NCBI GenBank assembly: GCA_965242975.1
Contig: CBDETS010000007.1
Coordinates: 3,596,001 to 3,660,000 of the forward strand
Reading direction: 5' to 3'
From: JAPPHA01 sp965242975
GTDB lineage: Bacteria; Pseudomonadota; Alphaproteobacteria; Rhodobacterales; Rhodobacteraceae
DNA: 64,000 nucleotides
Under the pieces are notes generated by a model. That model made no database searches and was not told where the DNA came from. It worked only from the letters and a program-made list of their open reading frames with translations. The translations under genes and the position numbers were made by a program. Below, piece after piece: positions 53,352 through 62,893 of the stretch. Each line of letters begins with the position of its first letter. Position 1 is the first letter of the stretch.

Positions 53352-56300
53352 GCTGCGGCCTCCTTCTCCGAAATGGGCCGATCCAGCCAATCGAGTTTCC
53401 GGATTTTCCTGACGACCACGAATTCATCGCGGTTCGACCCTACCGTGCCGTAATAGTTGAACCCGTAACTCTGCTGGGCGTAACCGCCGATCATGTGCGT
53501 GGGCTTGACGGTCGCCCGGGTAACGGAGTTGTGGATTCCGCCCCGCTTCCCGGTCATTTCCGAGCCTGGCGTATTCACGATCTTTTCCTGGGCGTGGTAC
53601 ATGAACACGGTTCCCTGGCGAATTCTCTGGGAAACGACAGCCCGAGCCGTCAGCGAGCCGTTGACATTGTAGCACTCCACCCAGTCGTTATCCTGAATGT
53701 TCGCCGTTCTGGCATCGACCTCCGAGATCCAGGCGACCGGGCCTCCCCGGTTCAGGGTCAGCATCAGCAGGTTGTCGGAATAGGTCGAATGAATTCCCCA
53801 TTTCTGGTGCGGCGTGATGAAGTTCAGGATCACGTAGGGCCGGCCATCCTTGCGGGTCGCGTCTTCCGCCGACGTGATGGTCTTCAGATCGACGGGCGGG
53901 CGGTGCGTGCACATCGCTTCGCCGAAAGCGAGCATCCACGGGTGATCCTGGTACAGCTGTTGCCGACCTGTCAGGGTTCTCCACGGGATCAACTCGTGCA
54001 CGTTCGTATACCCGGCATTGTAGCTGACGTCCTCGCTCTCGATTCCCGACCAGGTCGGTGACGAGATGATCTTGCGCGGCTGGGCGGCGATATCCCGAAA
54101 CGTGATCTTCCGGTGTTCGACCGATGACGCGAGGTGGGCGTGGTCCCTGCCCGTCACCTTGCCGAGCGAATCCCATGCCTTGACGGCGACGTGCCCGTTG
54201 GTTTCCGGTGCGAGGGCAAGGACGGTTTCGGCAGCGTCAATGTCGGATACGATTCTCGGGCACCCTGCCGTAGGTCCGTCCCTCCACACCCCGTTCATGT
54301 CTCTCAGCCGGTCGACTTCATCCTCCGTGTTCCAGGAAATCCCCTTGCCGCCGTTTCCCAGTTTTTCGAGCAACGGGCCGAGCGAAACGAACCGGTCGTA
54401 GAGCGCCGGAAAATCCCTTTCCACCGCGACAAATCCCGGAGCCGTCTTTCCCGGAATGACTTCGCACTCGCCTTTTTTCCAGTCGAACGGATGGTTCTGT
54501 GCGAGTTCGCCCGGCGTGTCATGCAGGATTGGCACGGCGACAACGTCGGTCTCCTGCCCGAGGATTCCGGGCGCCACCTCCGAGAATTTCCGGGCGATCG
54601 ACTTGAATATCTCCCAGTCGGACCTGGACTCGTAGGCCGGATCGACAGCGGCCTGCAGCGGGTGAATGAACGGATGCATGTCGCTGGTGTTGAGGTCGTT
54701 CTTCTCGTACCAACTCGCCGTCGGCAAAACGATGTCCGAGTAGACCGCCGTCGTCGACATGCGGAAGTCGATGCACACCAGAAGGTCGAGCTTGCCGGTC
54801 GGGGCTTCGTCCCGCCAATTCGCCTCTTTCGGAAGCGGTTTCCCCTCGGCACGCAAGTCCTGATTCATGACACCGTGATCGGTGCCGAGCAGGTGTTTCA
54901 GGAAATATTCGTGCCCCTTGCCCGAAGAACCGAGCAGGTTCGAGCGCCACACGAACAGGTTCCGCGGCCAGTTCTCCGGTGCGTCGGGATCCTCGCACGA
55001 CATTTCGAGTTCGCCGGACCGGAGTTGCGCGCTGACAAAAGCGCCAATATCCTTTCCGGCCGCCTTCGCCGCCTTGGCCACGTCGAGGGGATTGGTTCGG
55101 AGTTGCGGCGCCGATGGCAGCCACCCCATTCGCTCGGCCCTGATGTTGTAATCGATGAGGCTGACGTTCCAGTCTCCGGCGGGCGCGGTCGGGGACAGGA
55201 TCTCCGAGACGTCGAGCGATTCATAGCGCCACTGGTCCGTGTGTGCGTACCAGGCCGACGTCGAATTCATCTGGCGCGGGGGACGGCTCCAGTCGAGCGC
55301 AAACGCGAGAGGCAGCCAGCCCGTTTGCGGACGCAGTTTTTCCTGGCCGACATAGTGGCTCCAGCCGCCTCCGGACTTTCCGATGCACCCGCACATCGCC
55401 AGCATGTTGATGATACCTCTGTAGTGCATGTCCATGTGGTACCAATGGTTGAGCCCGGCACCGAGAATCACCATGGAGCGGCCCTCGGTCTTCTCGGCGT
55501 TCTCGGCGAATTCCCGCGCAACCATCGTGATCAGTTTTTGGTCGACCCCGGTGATTCCTTCGGCCCAACACGGCGTGAACGGGATATCGTCGGTATACGC
55601 GTTTGCTGTCCATTCGCCCCCCAGACCGCGATCGAGCCCGTAATTCGCACAAAGCAGGTCGAATACGGTGGCCACGAGGATGTCTTCGCCGCCGATCCGC
55701 AGGCGACGGGCGGGGATGTTCCTGTAGAGAACTGACGGCACCGATTCGCTTGCCTCGCCGAAATATGGGAACCCCACTTCGACAACGGCGTCGTGATCGC
55801 CGTCAGCGACCAGTGTCTTTGCCAGGTCGACCTTTCGCCCGCCGGCGACGTTCTCGAGGTTCCATGTCCCGCTTTCACCCCAGCGGAAACCTATCGAGCC
55901 GTTGGGGGCGACGATATTGCCCGACCCAATTTCGACTGCCAGTGTCTTCCACTCCGGGTTGTTGCTTTCACCGAGATTGTCCTCGAAATCGCCGGCTCTC
56001 AGGAACCGCCCGGGAACATGTTTTCCTTCGCGTTCCTCGAGGCGAACGAGCATCGGAAAGTCGGTAAAGCGTCTGCAATAATCATCGAAATAGGGAACTT
56101 GCCGATCAATGTGGAATTCCCTCAGAATGACGTGACCCATGGCCATCGAAAGCGCACAGTCCGTTCCCTGTTTCGGCGCCATCCAGACGTCGCTGAATTT
56201 AGCGGCTTCCGAGTAGTCCGGGCAGACAACCACCGACTTCGTGCCCTTGTACCGGGCTTCCGTGTAGAAATGCGCGTCAGGCGTTCGCGTCTGGGGAACA

Positions 56301-57067
56301 TTCGAGCCCCAGATCATCAGGAAGTCCGAGTTGTACCAGTCAGCGCTTTCGGGAACGTCCGTCTGCTCACCCCATGTCATTGGCGAAGCGGGCGGGAGGT
56401 CGCAGTACCAGTCGTAGAAGCTCATGCACACGCCGCCGAGAAGGCTCAGGTAGCGCGATCCCGCGGCATAGGAGACCATCGACATCGCGGGGATCGGCGA
56501 GAAGCCGAAAACGCGGTCCGGGCCGTAGGTGCGGGCGGTCCACGCATTTGCCGCCGCGATCATTTCGACCGCCTCGTCCCAACCGGCACGTACGAATCCG
56601 CCCTTTCCCCTGCCCGAGACATAGGAATTGCGGGCATCGGGGTCGTTCTGGATCGCCGCCCAGGCCTCCGTCGGACCCAGGGATTCACGGTGGAGGCGCC
56701 ACCGTTTCAGCAGGGTACTCCGAACGAGCGGTGTCTTGACCCGATTGCCCGAGTACAGGTACCAGCTGTAGCTTGCCCCGCGCGAGCATCCCCGCGGTTC
56801 GTGGTTGGGGAGATCCGGGCGAGTCCGCGGGTAATCCGTGACCTGGGTTTCCCAGGTCACGATTCCGGACTTGACGTAGATGTTCCACGAGCAGGACCCC
56901 GTGCAGTTGACGCCGTGGGTCGAACGGACGACCTTGTCGTGTTGCCAACGGCTTCGATAGACGTCTTCCCAGTCCCGGTTTTCGCGCGTGACTTCGCCAC
57001 TGCCTCCGGCAAAGGTCTCGATTCGCCTGGGCTGCAGAAAGTTCAACCTGTCGAGCAAGTGGCTCAT
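53348..57067 (-). CDS. narG: Respiratory nitrate reductase alpha subunit (molybdopterin)
   Basis: A 1239-residue catalytic subunit. The N-terminal FS0 cluster segment is HGVNCTGSCSWNIYVKSGIVTWETQ with its unusual His ligand. The molybdenum-site region is YNSDFLMIWGSNVPQTRTPDAHFYTEARYKG, and the C-terminal NGSLTARAVVSQRIRQGTVFMYHAQE is typical. It lacks a Tat signal, consistent with a membrane-bound enzyme facing the cytoplasm. It follows narK2 by 52 bp, suggesting nitrate respiration from one narK1K2GHJI transcript. Confidence 0.97.
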   Translation of the reverse strand: MSHLLDRLNFLQPRRIETFAGGSGEVTRENRDWEDVYRSRWQHDKVVRSTHGVNCTGSCSWNIYVKSGIVTWETQVTDYPRTRPDLPNHEPRGCSRGASYSWYLYSGNRVKTPLVRSTLLKRWRLHRESLGPTEAWAAIQNDPDARNSYVSGRGKGGFVRAGWDEAVEMIAAANAWTARTYGPDRVFGFSPIPAMSMVSYAAGSRYLSLLGGVCMSFYDWYCDLPPASPMTWGEQTDVPESADWYNSDFLMIWGSNVPQTRTPDAHFYTEARYKGTKSVVVCPDYSEAAKFSDVWMAPKQGTDCALSMAMGHVILREFHIDRQVPYFDDYCRRFTDFPMLVRLEEREGKHVPGRFLRAGDFEDNLGESNNPEWKTLAVEIGSGNIVAPNGSIGFRWGESGTWNLENVAGGRKVDLAKTLVADGDHDAVVEVGFPYFGEASESVPSVLYRNIPARRLRIGGEDILVATVFDLLCANYGLDRGLGGEWTANAYTDDIPFTPCWAEGITGVDQKLITMVAREFAENAEKTEGRSMVILGAGLNHWYHMDMHYRGIINMLAMCGCIGKSGGGWSHYVGQEKLRPQTGWLPLAFALDWSRPPRQMNSTSAWYAHTDQWRYESLDVSEILSPTAPAGDWNVSLIDYNIRAERMGWLPSAPQLRTNPLDVAKAAKAAGKDIGAFVSAQLRSGELEMSCEDPDAPENWPRNLFVWRSNLLGSSGKGHEYFLKHLLGTDHGVMNQDLRAEGKPLPKEANWRDEAPTGKLDLLVCIDFRMSTTAVYSDIVLPTASWYEKNDLNTSDMHPFIHPLQAAVDPAYESRSDWEIFKSIARKFSEVAPGILGQETDVVAVPILHDTPGELAQNHPFDWKKGECEVIPGKTAPGFVAVERDFPALYDRFVSLGPLLEKLGNGGKGISWNTEDEVDRLRDMNGVWRDGPTAGCPRIVSDIDAAETVLALAPETNGHVAVKAWDSLGKVTGRDHAHLASSVEHRKITFRDIAAQPRKIISSPTWSGIESEDVSYNAGYTNVHELIPWRTLTGRQQLYQDHPWMLAFGEAMCTHRPPVDLKTITSAEDATRKDGRPYVILNFITPHQKWGIHSTYSDNLLMLTLNRGGPVAWISEVDARTANIQDNDWVECYNVNGSLTARAVVSQRIRQGTVFMYHAQEKIVNTPGSEMTGKRGGIHNSVTRATVKPTHMIGGYAQQSYGFNYYGTVGSNRDEFVVVRKIRKLDWLDRPISEKEAAA

Positions 57068-57119
57068 TGCTGGTGTCCTCTTGATTCAGGGAGGCCGGGC
57101 TTGCGGAACCGTCGACGGC

Positions 57120-58508
57120 TCAGCACGGCACCGGCGCCCCCTTCCGCGAATAATATCCCCAGGTAATCGCAAGGCAGACAGCGTAAAAGACGCCGAAAAC
57201 CCAGAGCGCCGCATCGGGGCTTCCTGTCAATCCGATCGAGGTCCCGTAGGATTTCGGAATGAAGAAGGCGCCGTATGCGGCAATGGCCGACGTGAAGGCA
57301 ATGATTGCCGCACTTTCCCGTTCCGACTCTCGCCGTGCCTGCCTGTCCTCGAGTTCCGGCTTGAGCCGACCGATTTCCTGCCCGACGATCGTCGGGATCA
57401 TCTGGAATGTCGACGCGTTGCCGACACCCGTCAGGAAAAACAGCGCCATGAAACACGCGAAGAACCCTGCGAAGTTCCCACCCACGCCTCCTGCCGGGAG
57501 AAAATAAAGGACGCCGAGAACGGCGATGATCATGCCAAGGAAGGTCCAGAACGTCACCCGTCCACCGCCGTAGCGGTCCGATATCCACCCGGTCGCGGCG
57601 CGGCTGAGTGCCCCGACCAGCGGTCCGAGAAACGCGTAGGACAGGGCATCGGCTGCCGGAAACTGGGTCTTCATGAGCAGCGGGAATCCGGCCGAATAAC
57701 CGATGAACGAACCGAATGTGCCGGTATACAGAACGCACATCACCCAGTTGTGCTTGCGTCGAAAAATGACGGACTGTTCGCGAAACGAAGCCTTCGCATC
57801 GGCTATATCGTTCATTCCGAACCAGGCCGCCACGGCCGAGGCCACAATGAAGGGAACCCAGATGAACCCGGCATTCTGGATCCAGATTCTATCGCCGTCA
57901 GGCAAGGTCTGAGGACCGCCGCCAATGGCCCCAAAGACTCCGGCCACGATGACCACCGGAACCACAAACTGCATGACCGAAACGCCAAGGTTTCCGAGCC
58001 CGGCGTTCAGGGCGAGCGCGTTTCCCTTGGTCGCCCTTGGAAAGAAGTAGGCGATATTCGCCATCGACGACGCGAAGTTCCCGCCGCCCAGACCGCACAA
58101 CAGGGCAAGCAGGAGGAAAACGGCATAAGGCGTTTCAGGATTCTGCACGGCCACCCCGATTCCCAGCGAAGGAATCAGCAGCGATGCCGTCGACAACGTT
58201 GTCCATTTTCTGCCCCCGAACAACGGGACCATGAAACTGTAAAATATCCGGAGAGTTGCACCGGACAGTCCGGGTACGGCCGCGAGCCAGAACAAACTGC
58301 CCGTCGAGTAGTCGAATCCGATCGCCGGAAGCTTGGCGACAACGATCGACCAGACCAGCCAGACACTGAAGGCAAGCAGCAGGCACGGGATCGATATCCA
58401 CAGGTTCCGGTTGGCGACAGCCTTTCCCGTGGATTGCCAGAATTCGGGATCGTCGGGCCGCCAGTCAGTCAGTACACGACCGGGATTCGCATCTGTTCCG
58501 GCGTTCAT
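57120..58508 (-). CDS. narK2: Nitrate/nitrite antiporter, NarK2 type
   Basis: A 462-residue MFS protein with 12 predicted helices. Nitrate signatures are GLGGGNFASSMANIAYFFPRATKGNALALNAGLGNLGVSVMQ and the second FFLTGVGNASTFQMIPTIV. It starts with a cytoplasmic stretch (LTDWRPDDPEFWQSTGKAVANRNLW) typical of NarK2, which exchanges nitrate for nitrite. Its ATG overlaps the narK1 stop by 4 bp. In several bacteria the two are one fused gene; here they are split. Confidence 0.92.
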   Translation of the reverse strand: MNAGTDANPGRVLTDWRPDDPEFWQSTGKAVANRNLWISIPCLLLAFSVWLVWSIVVAKLPAIGFDYSTGSLFWLAAVPGLSGATLRIFYSFMVPLFGGRKWTTLSTASLLIPSLGIGVAVQNPETPYAVFLLLALLCGLGGGNFASSMANIAYFFPRATKGNALALNAGLGNLGVSVMQFVVPVVIVAGVFGAIGGGPQTLPDGDRIWIQNAGFIWVPFIVASAVAAWFGMNDIADAKASFREQSVIFRRKHNWVMCVLYTGTFGSFIGYSAGFPLLMKTQFPAADALSYAFLGPLVGALSRAATGWISDRYGGGRVTFWTFLGMIIAVLGVLYFLPAGGVGGNFAGFFACFMALFFLTGVGNASTFQMIPTIVGQEIGRLKPELEDRQARRESERESAAIIAFTSAIAAYGAFFIPKSYGTSIGLTGSPDAALWVFGVFYAVCLAITWGYYSRKGAPVPC

Positions 58509-59809
58509 TGGTGAGGCTCCTCGGGGACATCAGACAGGTACCGTTCATCCACGAGCACCGGATGGCGTTTGCGTTCCATGAGCCTGATCGCAACGTGCAT
58601 CCACACGGTCGATATTCCGACGATCGCGAACAGCAGCATGAACGGAACGGTCCAGATCCCCGTGACGTCAAGCAGGATTCCGAACATGATCGGCAAGACG
58701 AAGCCGCCCAGACCGCCGATCATTCCGACGAGACCGCCGACGGAACCGACGTGATTGGGATAATAGACAGGCACGTGCTTGTAGACCGCCGCCTTGCCCA
58801 GGCTCATGACGAATCCAAGTATCGCCGACAGAACGACGAAGGCACTCAGCGATACACCGATTTCGAACGTGACCGGACCGTGGATTCCGCTCACCGAGTA
58901 ACTGGTTTTCGGATAACTCATGATGAACAGGCAGACCAGGGAAACGAAGAACGTCAGGTACATGACCGATCTCGCTCCCCAGCGGTCCGACATCCATCCG
59001 CCGAGCGCCCGAAAGACCGAGCCGGGCAACGAATAGAGCCCTGCCAGGACACCGGCCGTCGTCAGCTCGAGTCCGTAGGCACCCGTGTAATATCTCGGCA
59101 GGAACGAAGCCAACGCGACAAATCCTCCGAACACGAAGAAGTAATACGTCGAAAACCGCCAGACCTGGATGTACCTGAGCGGCTCAAGCTGGGATGAGGC
59201 CGGAATGACCCGGCCACCCGTTCTCTTCCGCTCGGTCTCCACCGGATCCGTTTTCGCCAGTAGGTAGAACCCGACCGCCGTTATCATGAGAACGCCGGCG
59301 TAGATCTGGGCGGTCATTTCCCAGCCGAAGGCGACGACCAGGAAGGGTGCGGCGAAATTCGTAACTGCGGCGCCGACGTTGCCGACCCCGAAAATCCCAA
59401 GCGCGGTCCCCTGCCGGTCGGATTCGAACCATCGCGAGACGTACGAGACGCCCACGATGAAAGACCCCCCGGCGAGTCCCAGTCCCAGCGCCGCCAACAG
59501 GAACAGCGCGTAGGTCTCCACGGTCGTCAGCAACCACACGGCGATCGCGGTCAGGACCATCTGGAGCGGGAACACGATGCGGCCGCCATACTGCTCGGTC
59601 CATACACCGAGAAAGATCCGGCTTACGGAACCGGTCAGCACGGGCGTGGCGACAAGCAGGCCGAATTCGGTATCCGACAGGCCCAGGTCCGACTTGATCT
59701 TGACCCCGATGATCGAAAATATCGTCCAGACAGCGAAACAAACCGTGAAAGCCAGCGTGGCCAGGCCGAGCGCCCTGGTTTGCTCTTCTGGTCGAAACCG
59801 GTCACCCAT
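58505..59809 (-). CDS. narK1: Nitrate transporter, NarK1 type
   Basis: A 434-residue MFS transporter (ATG 59809, MGDRFRPEEQ). Signature helices are GLGLAGGSFIVGVSYVSRWF and GTALGIFGVGNVGAAVTNF, typical of the NarK1 proton-nitrate symporter group that starts respiration before nitrite is available for exchange. It is the first gene of the nar run, so the operon promoter should lie in 59834-60086. I saw no good FNR box (TTGAT-N4-ATCAA) there. Confidence 0.9.
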   Translation of the reverse strand: MGDRFRPEEQTRALGLATLAFTVCFAVWTIFSIIGVKIKSDLGLSDTEFGLLVATPVLTGSVSRIFLGVWTEQYGGRIVFPLQMVLTAIAVWLLTTVETYALFLLAALGLGLAGGSFIVGVSYVSRWFESDRQGTALGIFGVGNVGAAVTNFAAPFLVVAFGWEMTAQIYAGVLMITAVGFYLLAKTDPVETERKRTGGRVIPASSQLEPLRYIQVWRFSTYYFFVFGGFVALASFLPRYYTGAYGLELTTAGVLAGLYSLPGSVFRALGGWMSDRWGARSVMYLTFFVSLVCLFIMSYPKTSYSVSGIHGPVTFEIGVSLSAFVVLSAILGFVMSLGKAAVYKHVPVYYPNHVGSVGGLVGMIGGLGGFVLPIMFGILLDVTGIWTVPFMLLFAIVGISTVWMHVAIRLMERKRHPVLVDERYLSDVPEEPHQ

Positions 59810-60039
59810 TCCCGTGCTCCTCGCCCGATTCACCCGCTTCCGGAGCCCCGACGATCATGCCGCCGAGCACAATCCTGCTTAGCTGCATCCGAATTCTGGA
59901 TGAGGGGTGCGGAAAAGCCGCGCTGGCGATTCCGGGAGTGTCTTCGCGTGCATTCGCAACGTTCATCGCACCAACGACAGTGTCCCGCGTGGAGTTCGTG
60001 ATCCTGCATCGGATTCTCGGGGCGTACGTCAGGAAAGTC

Positions 60040-60059
60040 AAGGAATTTGGCGATTCCTT
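60040..60059. promoter_or_regulatory. Small inverted repeat between nar and XRE genes
   Basis: AAGGAAT-TTGGCG-ATTCCTT, an exact 7-bp inverted repeat about 30 bp before the XRE-like start and 230 bp upstream of narK1. It could be an operator for the XRE protein. There is no T-run, so a terminator is unlikely. Confidence 0.35.
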
Positions 60060-60086
60060 ATGCGGACTTCGCCACGGGCATGAGGG

Positions 60087-60452
60087 GTGACGATTCACCT
60101 CCGGTTTGCCGCCGTGACGTCATTCCGGACAGGTTCGGGCACGACCCCCGTTTCTCGTCATCAGTGCGCAACCGCGAAGTGGCCCGCGCCCGGGCTGGAT
60201 GAGGCTTTCACGTTTGCGTCCGGCAAGACAGACGGTTCCAGGATTCGCGAAATCGAGCTCCCGGATATCGATGTTGCGAGAATCTGTCGGAAAACAGGTC
60301 TTTCGCAAAGTGAATTTGCCAAGAGCATTGGCGTTGCCAAAGGAATACTCCTGAGCTGGGAACACGGCCGCCGCTGCCCGACAGGCCCTGCCCAAGTGCT
60401 TCTGGCTCACATCTCGAAAAACCCTGCCGTGGATCAGAAAGTTCTTCGTTAA
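60087..60452 (+). CDS. XRE-family antitoxin-like regulator (NadS/HigA-like)
   Basis: Up to 121 residues. The C-terminal 60 are a typical helix-turn-helix antitoxin domain: VARICRKTGLSQSEFAKSIGVAKGILLSWEHGRRCPTGPAQVLLAHI. The family is usually about 95-100 residues and pairs with a RelE/HigB toxin gene just upstream; none is visible, so it looks like an orphan or a remnant. The GTG start at 60087 is a guess, because the first 35 residues are not family-like. Confidence 0.6.
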   Translation: MTIHLRFAAVTSFRTGSGTTPVSRHQCATAKWPAPGLDEAFTFASGKTDGSRIREIELPDIDVARICRKTGLSQSEFAKSIGVAKGILLSWEHGRRCPTGPAQVLLAHISKNPAVDQKVLR

Positions 60453-60889
60453 ATGCGAAAAATTGCAATTCGAAACCAAGTCGCGCCGAATTAATGGGAA
60501 ACTGAAATTGCGTTTTTGCTCCGGCGCGATCACAAGATCCCACGCGGCAGTGAGGGAACCAAAACAGCAAGAGAACCGGAACGTCCCGGATTCACGCAAG
60601 GTCGGCCCCTCGAACTGCTTCGGGAAATTCACGCGAGACATTGACCTGGGGATTTTCACAAAGGGGTAGGGCAGGCACCACTCATTCCCCACGGGGCGTG
60701 TCAGCGGGAAAGGCACATGGAAGGAAAGACCCGCACCTCAAGTCATGTCCGATTAGGCGGAATTATCGGACGTGACGAAGTTTGTTATGCTCCACGGCAT
60801 GAGACGTTGTTGTCCATGGACTGAAACATCTGACCGACCACATGTGGAAGTAACAAAAAGTACGGAGTGTGGTTTGCTAATGGCGGCAG
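60453..60889. other. Intergenic region with a strong hairpin
   Basis: About 440 bp without a recognisable gene. It contains a 12-bp inverted repeat with one G-U mismatch, GTCATGTCCGAT-11 nt-ATCGGACGTGAC (60743-60754 and 60766-60777), with no T-run. This could be a regulatory site or the remains of an element end near the IS1634 insertion. Confidence 0.45.
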
Positions 60890-60891
60890 TT

Positions 60892-60923
60892 AAACTGAAG
60901 TTCTGGACGATTTCAGTTTTTTT
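60892..60923 (+). terminator. Hairpin plus T-run at the left IS end
   Basis: AAACTGAA (60892-60899) pairs with TTCAGTTT (60912-60919) followed by a run of seven T. It overlaps the terminal repeat and would stop outside transcription from entering the transposase gene, a common IS safeguard. Confidence 0.6.
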
Positions 60924-61014
60924 GTCACGTTTATTTGCGTACATTCAAGGGGTTAGGGTGCCAGAGGCGTCCTCTGGGTCGGTCACCTGTAGGCACTAGT
61001 CAACAGGGCCCCAC

Positions 61015-62790
61015 ATGACCGCTTCCCCCTCCATGCACGCCGCCGTCATCAAGTCGCACCAGAACGGAAAGACCTACACTTCCGTCCTCCTCCGACAAAG
61101 CTACCGCGACCACAACAACCGGGTGCAGAAGCGGACACTCGCCAATCTCTCCCACCTGCCGCCGCACACCATCCCGCTGCTGCGCGGCGCACTGGCGGGA
61201 AAGCACTACGCGGAAGTCGGCGACGTGCTCGGGGACCCGGTCCGCTCCCGCCACCACGGGGCGGTGCAGGCGGTGCGTACGGCCATGAATGCCATCGGTC
61301 TTCCCCGCCTCGTCGCCCGCGAGCGGTGCCCGGAACGCGACCTTGTCCTCGCCATGGTCGCCGGCCGCATCCTCAGGCCGAATTCCAAGCTCGCCACCAA
61401 CCGATGGTGGCGGAACACCACCCTGCCGCAGGAGTTCGCCATCGCCGATGACCTCACCGCCGATGACCTCTACGCGGCGATGGACTGGCTCGACGAGCGG
61501 CAGGAGGGCATCCAGGGACGCCTGGCACGACGCTGGATCACGCACGACGATCTCGCCCTCTGGGATCTGTCATCGACCTGGTACGAGGGAAGCCACTGTC
61601 CGCGCGCGCGCTTCGGCTACAGCCGCGACCGCAAGCGGGGCCTGCCGCAGATCAATTTCGGCCTCCTCTGCGACCGCGACGGGCGCCCGGTCGCGGTCGC
61701 GGTCGCGGTCTACACGGGAAACATCGCCGACAAGGAGACCCTCCTGCCCGAGCTCGACCGCCTGCAACGCCGCTTCAACCTCTCCCGGGTGGTGATGGTC
61801 GGGGACCGCGGCATGATCATCAAGGCCACCATCGCGGCCCTGCGCGCACGCGACGGCGTCGACTGGATCACCGCCCTCAAGAGCCAAACCATCCGCAAGC
61901 TCGCCCGCCAGGGCCATCTCGACCGTTTCCAGGATCCCGAACACGAACAGACCCTGTTCGAGATCCGGGACCATCCCGACTTCCCGAAGGAGCGCCTCGT
62001 CGCCTGCCGCAATCCCCGCCTTGCCGAACACCGCGACCGGGTGCGGCAGGAACTGCTCAAGGCCACCGAGGAGGCGCTCGCGGAGATCGTCACCCGTGTC
62101 GAGGGCGGAACCCTCGACGGCGAGGCCGACATCGGTCTCGCCGTCGGCGAGGTCATCAACAGGAAAAAGGTCAAGAAGCACTTCGACGTCGACATCACCG
62201 GGACCAGCTTCCGCTTCCGCCGCAAGCAGGAATCCATCGACGCCGAGGCCGCCCTCGACGGAATCTACATCATCCGCACCTCGCTCGGATCCGAAGACAT
62301 GGCCGCCCCCGAATGCGTCCGGAACTACAAGCGGTTGACCCACGTGGAGCGGGCTTTCCGCTGTCTCAAATTGAGCGACCTCCAGGTCCGGCCCATATTC
62401 CACCGCCTCGAACACCGGGTCCGCGCCCATTTCTTCATCTGCATGCTCGCCTATCTCGTCGAATGGCACATGCGCAGGGCATGGGCCCCCCTGTGCTACA
62501 CCGACACCGAACCCGACGAGGCCGGGGATCCGGTCCTGCCCGCCCGGCGTTCGGAGCCGGCACTGACCAAGGTTCATACCCATACCCACACCCTGCCGGA
62601 CGGCAGCGGCGCCCACAGCTTTCGTACCCTTCTCGACAGCCTGTCAACCATTGTCCGATCCTCCCACTCCTCCCACGCGATTCCACGCACGGGCGGCGGC
62701 AAGGGGGAGACCACGATCGAGGTGACGACCCGGCCCGATGCCGGCCACGAGAGGGCGCTGAAACTGTTGAAGGATATCGCAGCCATGTGA
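61015..62790 (+). CDS. IS1634-family transposase (DDE, IS1549-like)
   Basis: A 591-residue transposase. N-terminal SHQNGKTYTSVLLRQSYRDHNNRVQKRTLANLSHLP is typical of IS1634. DDE-domain signatures are WDLSSTWYEG (first Asp), RKRGLPQINFGLLCDRDGRPVAVAV, VVMVGDRGMI (second Asp) and YKRLTHVERAFRCLKLSDL with the Glu. C-terminal HRVRAHFFICMLAYLVEWHMRR follows. The frame is intact, so it may be active. Confidence 0.92.
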   Translation: MTASPSMHAAVIKSHQNGKTYTSVLLRQSYRDHNNRVQKRTLANLSHLPPHTIPLLRGALAGKHYAEVGDVLGDPVRSRHHGAVQAVRTAMNAIGLPRLVARERCPERDLVLAMVAGRILRPNSKLATNRWWRNTTLPQEFAIADDLTADDLYAAMDWLDERQEGIQGRLARRWITHDDLALWDLSSTWYEGSHCPRARFGYSRDRKRGLPQINFGLLCDRDGRPVAVAVAVYTGNIADKETLLPELDRLQRRFNLSRVVMVGDRGMIIKATIAALRARDGVDWITALKSQTIRKLARQGHLDRFQDPEHEQTLFEIRDHPDFPKERLVACRNPRLAEHRDRVRQELLKATEEALAEIVTRVEGGTLDGEADIGLAVGEVINRKKVKKHFDVDITGTSFRFRRKQESIDAEAALDGIYIIRTSLGSEDMAAPECVRNYKRLTHVERAFRCLKLSDLQVRPIFHRLEHRVRAHFFICMLAYLVEWHMRRAWAPLCYTDTEPDEAGDPVLPARRSEPALTKVHTHTHTLPDGSGAHSFRTLLDSLSTIVRSSHSSHAIPRTGGGKGETTIEVTTRPDAGHERALKLLKDIAAM

Positions 62791-62893
62791 CGGCAAATCC
62801 GGCCGGGTTCGCCGTTTGTGGGCAGACCGTGACAGTCCCTATTCACGTATCCTATTGATACGATTCAATAAATCTCTTACCCGCCTCAGAACT

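Noticed and set aside
59834..60086. FNR box for the nar operon
   Set aside because: No TTGAT-N4-ATCAA-like sequence with acceptable match was found on inspection.
60772..60999. 75-codon frame at the left end of the IS1634 element
   Set aside because: Crosses the terminal repeat and a terminator hairpin, no family features, no ribosome-binding site of note.
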